Positions 48,601 to 59,639 of a DNA stretch of 64,000 nt are shown here, piece by piece; position 1 is the first letter of the stretch; each line of letters opens with the position of its first letter. Below the pieces are notes generated by a model that did not search any database, was not told where the DNA came from, and was given only the letters and a program-made list of their open reading frames with translations. This stretch comes from Xiphophorus maculatus (taxonomy: Eukaryota; Chordata; Actinopteri; Cyprinodontiformes; Poeciliidae), in the NCBI RefSeq assembly GCF_002775205.1, contig NC_036443.1, forward strand, positions 13,465,373-13,529,372. Direction: 5' to 3'. The translations under genes and the position numbers were made by a program.

Positions 48601-50666
48601 TAGCGAAATATCACAACGTGTGCTTTCACTGAAAGACGCAAAAATTATAACATATATATTAAATTATAACCTTTGCTAGAGACTAATTTAAAATGTCAAT
48701 AACTTTTAACTTAACTCACTTAACTTGTTCAACAGATTTTTAAGAAAACAGTTTAGTATTTCCCTCTCATGCATTGCACCCAGAGGAGCCAGAAGAAAGC
48801 TCAGGAGGACGCACTGCACCTATAACAGTGACGGAGAGCTACACCCTTCCTGTATGATAGTGACAGCTTGCGCTCGTCCTATAGATGAAAAACGGAAGCA
48901 GGAAGTTTGAAACCACAAGCTGCACAGGCCTTCCGTAGCCGCCAAACGCTGCTGGTGCTGCTCTGTACGAGACAGTGACACATTTCACCGTGAAAGACGA
49001 AAAACGACCGAAAACAAGACGACCGTACGAGAAAGAATAATCAAATCTAAAACCCCAGAAACAGGAAAAGCTTCTTACTGTCCATAGCACATCTGATGAG
49101 TTCACGAGGTTTGTGGAGATCTCCGTAGCTACTGCCAGCTTCTTCTTCACTCTCTCCTCTCTCCACAGGGCTTCCTGATTAGAGAGCAAACAGAAATGCA
49201 CACTGAGCACATTCATATAACCTGTTGGTTTACATAGATCTGCTTTAAATGAAGACAGAAAATACAGCTGAGGATGTGGTTTCATTTACCTGCAAGTAAT
49301 CTGACAATCTCTGAACTTCCTGTTGTGACAGAGAGGAGACATATTTAAAACAATTCAAACTACTTAAGAAAAAAAATTAACTTTACTATACAGCTGACAG
49401 GAGATTCTATGAAAGTGGCAGACACTGAACTCCGCCTTTAACCCCCAACTCATCCCAAATTTGCAAATAATGTGCTAAACAGGCCCCAACTATTCACCAA
49501 GGGTGACAGAACACAAGCTAACATAACAGATGTAATCAAACTTGCACCAATCTTGTTTACATACAAAAACCCCGGTAGTACCTGACAAATAAAACTACAT
49601 GTGTCCAAAAAGGTCCAAGCACGGCTAAATATGCCCAAACATCATCAAATTCAAACAAACATAATTAAAACAGGACCAAACGTTCACCAAACATGGCCAA
49701 AGCATGAACAAACATGTAAACAGTCGCGTTTTGAAACTTACTGATTCTTTGACCGTGACGAACCCGGACCTACGAAGGTAAATATCTCATTACTGAAGAC
49801 CCAGAATGCTCCTGCTTATAATAGATTATTTAAAGGTTATATTTCATGGAAAATGTGAACCAAGCTCACTCTGTTTGCACACTGATTTCTTTATGTATCT
49901 TTTTCACAGGTTTTACAGATGATTTCTGGTGAATCGTTGCGGTCTTATTCACTGTTTTGGTGCTTGTGTTCTGAGCTGTAGGAAAGAGGAAAGCCAGATA
50001 TTTTCAGTGGAACAGATCAGACGTAGCCTGCTGGAAAACCGAAGGAAAAATGTTCCTGTTTGTTTTACTTTTTCTCCTGTGTTGGCCGGTTTCTGTGGTG
50101 GAGGTAGATGCCTGTTTCCTTGCCTGACCTTTCTCCTCTTTTGTTACTGGCGTTGATTCTGACCACAGTAAAGCCTGAGGGAAAAGAAGAGCATAAATAT
50201 TCACATTTAGCCTGAAAGAGCACAAGAGACTAAAACAACCTGAAGAAACATTTACCCATTTGTTGGTGCTTGGACAATCACTTCTGCTCTCTGGTGTGAG
50301 AATCATCTCTTGATGCCCATCTGCATCACTTTGCGTTTTTGTGACCAGTTTCTCAGATTTGCTCCTTGATCTATAGAGTCTGTACAGATGTGACTCTGAA
50401 AGCGAGTACAGATCCGTGGAGCAGATGATGCACTTTGAGCTCTGTGGCTCCGGACTCAGCGACCTCCGGTTCAAAAACTCCCACTGCCTCTTTTGCTTTA
50501 GCTGCTTCTTGATCTGTCTCGTGTCGAGCTCTCTGGTGGGACTTCGACACAAAGTCACGTTGTTGCGTCCTCGTAAATACTCGCGTCTCTCTGCTCGGTA
50601 ATCAACTTTCCTGTCAAACTCTCTCTCTTGGAAGTGTTGTGTTGCCCCGAAGTCCAGGTGTTCCAT
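45606..50666 (-). CDS. traf3ip3: TRAF3-interacting JNK-activating modulator (T3JAM)
   Basis: Coiled-coil, tail-anchored adaptor of TRAF3 signalling in lymphoid cells. Coding exons (high to low): 50666-50256, 50174-50069, 49769-49742, 49319-49290, 49174-49079, 48466-48395, 48199-48059, 47942-47805, 47725-47590, 47500-47355, 46083-45967 and 45806-45606. N-terminus MEHLDFGATQHFQEREFDRK; NNVTLCRSPT parallels human PNVTTCRQ. KDGVKKLMLQMEKQRGTYEE parallels WGMKKVLLEMEDQKNSYEQ, and CEELQTELHAMEQE parallels the human CRELHSEL region. Long heptad-rich centre. The last exon gives the membrane span ICLFFLLLLGVAGVAMLW, with a luminal tail longer than in human. The 106-nt and 28-nt exons do not sum to a multiple of three, so one border or a small exon near 49.7-50.2 kb is still wrong. 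Confidence 0.87.
45937..45956. repeat. CA microsatellite downstream of traf3ip3 exon (45967-46083)
   Basis: AC repeat on +, TG repeat on the gene strand, starting about 11 bases after the GTCAGT donor. Confidence 0.95.
46084..46122. repeat. CA/CG-interrupted microsatellite forming a traf3ip3 acceptor
   Basis: On the gene strand a (TG)n tract, broken by CGCGTGGGCG, runs straight into the acceptor GTGTGCAG. There is no ordinary pyrimidine tract. Confidence 0.9.
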
Positions 50667-51104
50667 GGCAGCTCCTGGGACTCTCACGCAGCCTCCAATG
50701 CTAGAGGGAAATTACACCATGATACAGGGCATACAGAAAATATACATTTAGCAGTTTGAGAGTAGTGAAGTCAAAGTTATGAGTTGTAAGCTTTATAATC
50801 TAAAGATTTATACACTTTTTGTTGTTGGCATCGTTTAAAGTGAAAGCCATCATACACTCTAAACAAGTTAGAGCCATTTTCTCTGTGAAGCATGCAGGAT
50901 GACCTGAGTTTAGAGGCATATCTATCTAAGAAAATGCTAGTCAGAAAGCTTCTTTGAAATCTATTTCCACTGTTGTCAACAAGAGACTCCTGCATGCCCT
51001 GCCCTGATTACAGCCGTGCAGGTGCAAGATAATTTAAAGAAGAAGAAAATAAAAACAAACAAAAAAACCCAGAATGAACATAAAGGCGTGAAGATGAGGC
51101 TCAC

Positions 51105-51180
51105 CTTTTAGGCCATGCCATTCATTGAAGAAACTTCTAGCGAGGCCAAGAAGTCGTCCATTTTCTCCCTCTCCTCTCCG
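51105..51180 (-). other. traf3ip3 leader exon with a 17-codon upstream ORF
   Basis: Just before a GTGAGC donor (51104-51099), an ATG at 51161 opens MDDFLASLEVSSMNGMA and stops at 51108. The main ORF starts in the next exon (51161 to 50666 across the intron). If this exon is in the mature leader, ribosomes meet the short ORF first. Confidence 0.5.
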
Positions 51181-51199
51181 ACAGCGCCCGGGTTTTTGT

Positions 51200-52778
51200 C
51201 TGCGTTTCACATGTAGCTGTTTCTGTTGAGCATAATTTTACAGGAAGTGAAGAGAACCACAGCGTCATATGTTCCTCTATCTCAGCAGCCACTCGCACCA
51301 CGCTGATGCCACACACGGGTGGCCCCCAAGATTACAGACAGACCCAGACAGGCCAGACCGCCCCCCACTCGCTCCAATGCAGGCCAGCCAACTGGGATAA
51401 AACACACCATTTGGACAGAGAGCAGTGCTGTGTGAGCACACGTGTTTTTTTTAGTAGCTGAAGCTTTATTCAAGTATGCTGAGAACTGGTGATGACATAG
51501 TCAACTTATTGCCCCACTTGTGGCAACTACAGGCTGACAATCTGACATTCACAACTTTAACGTTAACTTTAGAACAAACTTTCATACAGATTTTCCTCTA
51601 CAGATGTCTGTATTATGTAGCATTGTACACAATATAAATTGTAGTAAAACATGTATACTACGTTGAAATATTATGCTGACACATAAAACATGATATAAAT
51701 CTAAAATATTAATATGACATAATAGCATAACAAAAATAAAAACTATTCAACTTACGTGCAGATACTTATACCAGTGCAGCTTAGTTTTATTTATATATTT
51801 TTATTCATTATTTTTATGTTTATTTATTATTTATTTTTATTTTTTGTGGGGTTAGATCTAAGACTCCCACAGGGATTTATGACTTTTTATCTCCAGCTCC
51901 AGAATCCTCATCATTAACACAATTTTGTTTTCTTTTCAGTCATTCAAACCAATTCCACTGCACATTTTTCCATTTTTTCCATGTTTGTCTGGCTTATTAT
52001 TTCCTTTAAATTTTTTCTTTCTTTCTTATACCTCTTACCTTATTACCTCTATCTTATGCAAGGCACTTTGTCCTGCTTTTGTTGCATGTAAACAGTGTCT
52101 GTGTTTTCTAATTTGACCATGTGTGGGTTAAAAATTATAACAAAGTTAAATTTGTCAACCAAACTCTTGATTTTTTAAAATAAATAGAATGAAAGTTGTA
52201 TGACTGGAGAGTATATTTCTTGTGTTTTATTGAGCAAACTGACTTTTGGTTGTGACTTGCTAATGTCAATTAAATTTACACTGAAGTGAATAAATGCATA
52301 AAACTGTCGTAAATTAACAGATCCAGACTTATAGTTACAGATAGAAATCAGACAGTGACTGAAAAATGTTCAACATGTTTTTTTCTTCTGAAATTAATGT
52401 GGATGTTCCTGACAGATAAAAAAAATAAATAAACACAACTTATTAAAACATAAGTAACTAATTATTAATAATTATTTTCAAATCGTGAAATTATGATAGG
52501 CTTGTTTTTTTAAACTGAAAATTAAACGTTTGTTATAGGGTTTCGTCATAGTACACATAAATGCGTCCACAATTTATATGTACTAGTTTTTGGCGTTAAA
52601 CTACTCTTACCTGACTTCGTGTTTGTTGTGTATTTATTCATCTAGAATAATGTTTTGTTTTAAACCTTCGTGTCAATGGCGCCTATTTTGTCTGACATTC
52701 ACAGACCTTTGCTCCCACCGCTGTGGTTTAATACTGAGAAAATCTCTTTATTGTTGCGTCGGAACTTCGGAGCACATT
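51200..52778. other. Intergenic region, traf3ip3 to atp5pb
   Basis: AT-rich, no supported gene. A short GC-rich patch at 51280-51400 has minus-strand open frames without homology that I can name. Confidence 0.6.
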
Positions 52779-52934
52779 TGTATGGAAGCCCGTTTCCGCC
52801 ACTCTGTAAAATAATTTTTTTTTATCTCATTATTTTGAGATACTATCTCATTATAATGAGATACTATCTCATTATAATGCGATAATTTTTTTTTTTTTTT
52901 TTTTAACACAGTGGCGGAAACGGGCTTCCATACA
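52779..52934. mobile_element. Foldback MITE with palindromic core
   Basis: Arms 52779-52803 and 52910-52934 are perfect 25-bp inverted repeats (TGTATGGAAGCCCGTTTCCG...). The core is built from repeats of the self-complementary unit ATCTCATTATAATGAGAT, flanked by T-rich runs. No coding capacity. It lies about 230 bases upstream of the atp5pb start codon. Confidence 0.85.
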
Positions 52935-52988
52935 TTTGTACATTTTCTTCTCTCAAAAAAAAGTCTTGAAGGTGTGTCTTTGCGAACA

Positions 52989-53002
52989 CCGCCATCTGGT
53001 GG
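52989..53002 (-). promoter_or_regulatory. CTCF consensus motif
   Basis: The minus strand reads CCACCAGATGGCGG, which fits CCASYAGRKGGCRS at every position. It lies between the foldback MITE and the atp5pb promoter, and between the divergent traf3ip3 and atp5pb genes. Confidence 0.5.
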
Positions 53003-53165
53003 ATTTCTGAGTTTGGTGCCTTTAGAAAAAAAAATAAACAAGGCTGTCTCTGTAGTCTCGCGTTGTTTCTCGAGTCTCCGTCATCCTTGTGGCTTTGCAG
53101 AAGGGCACGGAGAGGCCGAAACAAGGTGCCCGGCGAAGTACAAATCGGCACTTCACTCTTCAAAC

Positions 53166-56100
53166 ATGTTGTCCAGACTCGTTTTTCTCGCAGGTTTGTG
53201 ACGAGCAAATTTGGTCATATCACGTCCGTGAATTGTTATCTGATTTCGGACACTCTCCAGTTAGAGAAATTACATTTTAAATGACTGTATGTGAAGGGTA
53301 AACTGTAGGCCGCGCACTGAGTGAGACAGGCTAATGCTAACATGCTAACATTGAAGAATATAATATTTGTGCATTTGACGTTATTGCTGATAACTCATTG
53401 AATGCTTTAATGTTTTAATTGCCCTAAAATGTAAATAGCATAATTATTTTAAATCTCCACATTAATTTCCTTTTGGTGTAATAATCTGAAGCTACATTAG
53501 CTAACGGTAACTGCATGCCTGCTAATGTCATGTTATTAACGTCTCTAGTTTAAGGATTTCAGACTTTAAAGCTTATTTTAAAGCTTATTTCTATTTGCTC
53601 ACAACCCTTTAGTATGAAATTCATCAGATTTTTTTTCTTGTATTGTTTTATGTTGTGCAAAAAAACCTACAAGTGGCTTCTTGTCGTGTGATCTTGCCAT
53701 TTAATGACATTTTACACGGGCATTGTCTCTGTTAGGGTAAAACCATTGTTAGCATTAGTTCTGACTTTGCTCTAAATCACCGTTTCCCTCTGTTTGCATC
53801 AGGCTCTCTGAAAAGCAGCGGCCCCATTGGAGCTGGGTTTGTATCTTTTAATACTTATCCTTACCTATTATCTGTTGCCTCAACAATTATCCTAGAAACA
53901 GACATTTGGATTTGAAAGTATATGGTGATTAAAAGAAATAGTAGTAATTAAAATCAAACAGACTTCACTCTAACTATGAATTTTTCAAAGTAAGTCTGAA
54001 GAAATTTCACCCTGTGTTTCCTGGAGCAATCCTGACTAAATGAATTCATTTGATGGTGTTTTACTCTGCATCTCTCTGTTGGATGCTGAAACCGGTGTTA
54101 AATTGGTGATAGTTGTCACCAATTGTCGGCCATACAAAATAAAATCCAGGCGTTTTTGGATCTTATAACCTGGTGATCTGTTACAAGCAGGTTATACAGT
54201 AGCTGCGAGAAGTATGAAGCAGACAATGTCTGTTAAAGTCACTGATCTTTTTGTCTCTCTCAGTCTGGTTCAGGCGTCTCGCTCCCTCCAAACATCCTCC
54301 CAGAGTTTGGCCCCCGTACCTCCTTTGCCAGAGTATGGAGGGAAAGTCCGCCATGGCCTCATCCCAGAAGAGCTTTTCCAGCTCCTATATCCAAAAACTG
54401 GAGTCACAGGTGAGTGGTGTTGCTACGCCATCTAGGCTTTCCTAAAGTCACTTCATCCCCTTTTCTTGTAAAAGGATACAGTGAAGAAACAAAAGTAATT
54501 TCTAAACTGTTTCACAAAAACTGCAGCTTGGATGTTGTTCTACTAGTTTAACTTATTAAAAATATTTTCGTCTCTCTCCAGGACCATACATGCTAGGCAC
54601 TGGGCTTCTCGTGTACTTGCTTTCCAAGGAAATCTACATCATCAACCATGAGACCATAGCCGCCATCACCATTGGCACAATCATCGTCTATGGTGTCAAG
54701 AAATTTGGTCCAAGTGTTGCAGCTTTTGCTGACAAACTAAATGAGGTGCCTACATATTTGACTTTTTGCAAATAAGTAATTTCATATGTGTTTGTAATGT
54801 TGATGCAAACTGATTTCAGGTTGTATTTACAATAATGTAATAACTTACAGTCGAGAAGGTTTGGTGCCCTTGTTGTTTCATAGAGTCTCTGCTCCATCCA
54901 AACTGGTCTATATATTTTTTTCTCCATTTAATCTGATAAAGACGTGACACAACAGTCTCTACAGACTCAGAGAAAACCAGAACAGACTGTTCAGTGTGTC
55001 TATACGTGTTTTCTTTACATCACAGAGGAGAATTGAAAGGGTTAACTTAGACGCCTCTCCTTTGGGCATGTCTGATTTAAGAGCTCAAATTAAACCATTT
55101 AAATTAAGGCTGCAAAATATATATCATATCTATAGTGCCATGTTGGTGTGCATGGTATCAATATTGCAAAGAATTGTTTTAAGTTTCATTAAGTCATTCT
55201 TTGCTTATCAGATATCCAGTCAGTCTGTAGGGTTTCGTTTCACTACATTTAGTTCCCACATCCGACTCAGATGGTGGAGCCCAACAGATTAAAATCACAG
55301 ACGTTTTGAAAGAAGAAAGAAGGCGAGAGGAAAATGTGGATTTATTGGATTGTAATATTTAACAAATAGCTTCTGCATTCTTTTTTCTAAAACCATACAC
55401 CAATTTAAGTATCTACCACAACAAATTTGCTTAAAATTTCAACAGAAAAGCACACTTCTTTGATATTTACAAATAACTTCTTGTTGTAATGTCATTGACT
55501 TCCGAATCAAAAATTTTTTTAAAGCACATTAACGCTTCTGTACGAGGGTTGTATTATTAGCAGTGCATTTGGTCCAATTGTTAAAAGACTTTGACCCCAG
55601 CTGTTCAGTTTTCACTATATTGGTTCCAAATGCTCCCTTGTATTTAATGGGTTTTTTTGTTGTTTTTTTTACCCATAGCAGCTTTGTTTTAGTATGTTCT
55701 CTCAGATCTTTAGTTCACAATAGGGGTGCACCGATTTATTGGTGCTGCTTTCCTTAATTTTGGAAGATCGGTGATCAGCCGATTTTTACATGTGAAGTCG
55801 ATCTTAACCACCGATGTTATCAACCTTTGCAAAGGTCTAAAAATCAACCGCTGTGCTTTTCTTTTCTCCCGTGAGAGAAGTTTGACTGACAAACCGGCTG
55901 ACCAGGTCATGTCTGCACATTTACAGTTAACAATAGTCTCTCCATTGTTGCCAATTCAACAACTTTCTTGATATATTGAGCAACATTTCGGACAAAAAAA
56001 AAATGATATCAGCCAAAATCGGAATCGGTAAGTTAGGCTTTTAAAAAAATTGTGTCACCGATTGCAGTAATCAGAAAACTGCAATCGGTGCACCCCTAGT

Positions 56101-59100
56101 AAACAATGCTCTTAATGTTCTTCTCCCTCAAGCTTGAAAATCATTTCTTTAATCTTTCTTCTCTCAGGATAAAATGGCCAAGGCCCAGGAGGCGAAGGAC
56201 GTCGCCATGTCCAGCCTGACTCAGGCGATTGAGAATGAGAAGAAGGAACAGTGGAGAGTTGAGGGACGGGCGATGCTGTTCGACGCCAAGAGGGTAAGCA
56301 CCTCTGACTTCTCACCTGTGGTTCACGACTTTACCTGTGTTTCCATTGCAAATGTGAGCAAAACGTTGTCCCTATTCCACTAATGTTGAAAAAACACAGT
56401 TTCCTAATTGTGGCATTTCCATCAAATAACGTGAATACGTGTGTTTACTCGATAAGTTTTAAAAAAAAAAAAAGCCACGCCATTTTCCTCCTAAAAGAAA
56501 GGAGGAAGATGGCGTCTTCTTTGTTTTTGTCCAGCAGTAATAACATCTGGCTGTTGATCACATGACTTGCGTCATTCAGTAAAAATGCTTTCATTGCATT
56601 TTTGTGAAATATTCACATTTTGATATGGCTGAGAAGCTGCCAAGCGTAAAAAAAACTTTTTATTGAAAAAGTTTTCTTTTTTTTTTCCTTCAAAAATGGC
56701 TGTTTTTCATTAAGCAGATTTGTTTTTGTAATTCTAATTTGCAAAGTTTTATGGTTACTGGAAGAGCAGCTACTGTCAAACTTGAATTTTATGGAAATTA
56801 AATACAGATTAAATATGCAAATACCGTTAATTAATACATTCTCCATCAATAAATGACTCCATGAAACAAAAAAAAATCTAAAGCAAAACCAACTTTTTAA
56901 TGGGGTGTTTACTTTGTCACTCAGTTTTATTTATTCAAGATTTATATATCTCATTGTTTTATGAAGGTGCTTTATTTAAATGGGGGGGCGTAGTTTTCTT
57001 CGTGGGGCTCATCTGCATGAGTGCGTAAATGTGAGATATAGGAGTTTGAACTGATATAACAGGGCAATGAAGGAGGTGGAATACCTTTTTGTCAGGGGAA
57101 CTTGTCTCCGTTTAATCAAACGTTCTTCTCAATCCGCTCAAATCAACCCAGTCGGAGCGATGGCGACCTCAGGAGTTGTGTACATTTCAAAATAAGAGCC
57201 CATGAACAGCAGACATCCTCTGCTTACAAGGGAAAGCAAGGCCTGCGGCGCAGGGGAAACAAATTCTCCCAGGGAGAACAGCAGATCATCATGGAGTTCT
57301 CCAGTGTCCTCCATATTGCCACCTAAGCAAAATGTAAAGTAGCTGAAAAAATAAATGTCACAGAAAAAAAACACCATTAAGAAATAAATAATTGAGTAAT
57401 TACATTAATTAACCCTGAAAATAAGTAATAAAAAAGTCTAGAAATAAATAAAACCTTGATACAAAAAAAGTGTACTTCAATTATTCAATAAGTATAAGGG
57501 GACATGTACCTATTGAATAGAGTAATAATTGATAACAGTGTTTATCTATTTACGATTTAATGGGAGCAGTAGGAATTAAAAGGAGATTTTACTGACGTCT
57601 TCTGGTTACAAATAAAAACTGCAGGAACATTTTCAAGGTGCCTGACCAAAGAAATTAATGTGCACTAATTTGATTAGTTCTGAATTTAAAAAAAAAAACC
57701 CAAAAACCTTTACACAAACATGTGTATGTGTATTAAATTAACAATTCATAAGCTGCATCTAGATGGTGAGGTCACATTTCTGCATCACGGTGTAAACTGC
57801 ACTGCAGTGATGAACTGTGCTTCTTAAAAGTAACGACTTTGGTTAATGTCTTCTGCACTACGCACAGACTTTGTGTTATCCTCTGCTATTAGTGTTTGAG
57901 GGGGTTTGTAACGCTACCAATTTAACTAGAGATAAAACTCCTTTTCTTACATATAGATGTTATCCAGAATTATGTCCAAGTTCTGACCCAACATATTTGC
58001 CTTCTTTTGTTCCTCTTCTGCTTCAGAACAACGTGGCCATGCTGTTGGAGACCAACTACAGGGAGAGGCTACACATGGTGACCAACGAGGTAAAGAGGCG
58101 CCTGGACTATCAGATTGCCCTTCAGCACCTGAACCGCCGCATGCAGCAGGAACATATGATCAACTGGGTGGAGAAGAACGTCATCGGCAGCATCACTCCT
58201 CAGCAGGTCAGTCCTTCCCTTTTTTTTTAAATGAAAAAGCCAAAGCTTAATAAGATCTTGAAGCTTTTGCGGTTGTGCAGAGAGGCCCCACTTATGGCCG
58301 GAAAATTATTTAGCGCAATAAAGATAAGTGCCTCTTTATGGCTCAGCTGTTCTTGTGTCATTTATTTAAAGTATTGACTTTGATACAGCATAATGGGATT
58401 AAAACATAATCAACTGCATTCTTTTTTAAAATTTGTGTTGAGTAAATATTTAGATGTTTGTTTTGAAATGCTACAAATTGTTCATGTTGATTTTATTTGG
58501 TTTTGTTATCAAAAACACGTTTTACACTGATGTTTATGTTGCTGCCTCAATAGGAAATCAGAGAGTCATACACAAATGTTTTTCTGATCATTTAAGCAAT
58601 GATTAATTTGTGTGAGATATTTAAGAATTACCAGTTTGCCAAGTTTTGCAGAGGTCTGTCTTTAAGCAACGGTGAGGGAAAAACCCATCACTGACAGGAT
58701 GATCAATTAAATGATGTTACATTGTCATTTTTAAAGGATTTTGTCATATTTAGATTATGTTCTTTTAATCTTAAACTTCCAGCATAACAGCTTAAATTTT
58801 TGTCCAACTCACTGATCTTTTTTTTTTGGAGTTATTTACAAGGAAGTCAACCCTGGATATTTACAATGTTGGCCCCAAAGTATTTCATAAAAATATGGAG
58901 ATATGAAATTTAATATCTGAACACAGTGAAAAGTTTGTTTTCTTTAGTTTTCATAATCAAAAGGTTAACCAAACACAAACTTTCCCTCACATAATCTGTA
59001 TTTAGTCCAGGAAACTCCCGTTCTGAGAATAGACAACCGGCTTCAGCATTTTGTTATGGTTTGTTAAACATGCAGATCATTAAACGCAACAGGGTAAATG

Positions 59101-59483
59101 TTCTTCTCAAGTGTCCAGAATGTTGTAGAAACTGCTGAATAAGAAATTATAAAGTCTGGAAAATAACTTAAAAAAATACTAAGGAAGATTTTTAGGAACC
59201 TGGTTGTTTAAAAAAACAACCAGGTTTTGTGCAACAACAACAACAAAAACCTGGTATATTTCAAAGTCCGCATGTTAAAGTTTATTACAGGACAATGAGG
59301 AAAAGACTGCAGCAGTGTGTTTGTGTGGTAAGGTTGCCTGGGGAAAGTTGTTTTTTTTTTTTTTTAGATTTCGTATCTTCATCTTTTATTTTCTTCCTTT
59401 TCCAGGAGAAGGAGAGCATTGCCAAGTGCATTGCAGATCTGAAGGTGCTGGCTAAGACTACCCAGGCCAAAGCCGCAGCGTAA
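53166..59483 (+). CDS. atp5pb: Mitochondrial ATP synthase peripheral stalk subunit b
   Basis: Subunit b of F1Fo ATP synthase; the membrane-anchored stator arm that holds F1 against rotation. Coding exons: 53166-53193, 53803-53836, 54264-54409, 54582-54745, 56168-56293, 58027-58206 and 59406-59483; all phases join, 251 residues (human 256). MLSRLVFLAGSLKSSGPIGA begins a typical cleaved mitochondrial presequence. PLPEYGGKVRHGLIPEELFQ and YPKTGVTGPYMLGTGL lead into two hydrophobic segments (LLVYLLSKEIYI, TIAAITIGTIIVYGV). A long charged helix follows (DKMAKAQEAKDVAMSSLTQA, RRLDYQIALQHLNRRMQQEH) ending KTTQAKAAA. A hAT MITE (55721-56098) sits in intron 4. AATAAA at 59633-59638 probably ends the transcript. 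Confidence 0.97.
55721..56098. mobile_element. hAT-type MITE, 378 bp
   Basis: Termini TAGGGGTGCACCGATT and AATCGGTGCACCCCTA are exact inverted repeats of 16 bases. Flanks 55713-55720 (gttcacaa) and 56099-56106 (gtaaacaa) agree at 6 of 8 bases, consistent with an old hAT 8-bp duplication. Interior noncoding. In intron 4 of atp5pb. Confidence 0.88.
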
Positions 59484-59632
59484 TCCTCCCTGAAGAAGAC
59501 TAATCGGACCCTCAGCTCAAAGTTTCTAGATGAGACGTTATGCTTATTTTACAGAGTGAACTATTTCTCTTCAACAGTTGTCTATGTCAACATTATGGGT
59601 GTGTACAGTATTTACACGTCAAGAGACGGTAA

Positions 59633-59638
59633 AATAAA
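59633..59638 (+). promoter_or_regulatory. atp5pb poly(A) signal
   Basis: AATAAA about 150 bases after the stop codon, the first on the gene strand. Confidence 0.7.
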
Positions 59639-59639
59639 T

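Noticed and set aside
51282-51473. Minus-strand open frame upstream of traf3ip3
   Set aside because: GC-rich patch, no splice sites or domain; lies beyond the leader exon.
57102-57377. Open frames in atp5pb intron 5
   Set aside because: No domain, no conserved splice context; probably a decayed dispersed repeat that I cannot name.
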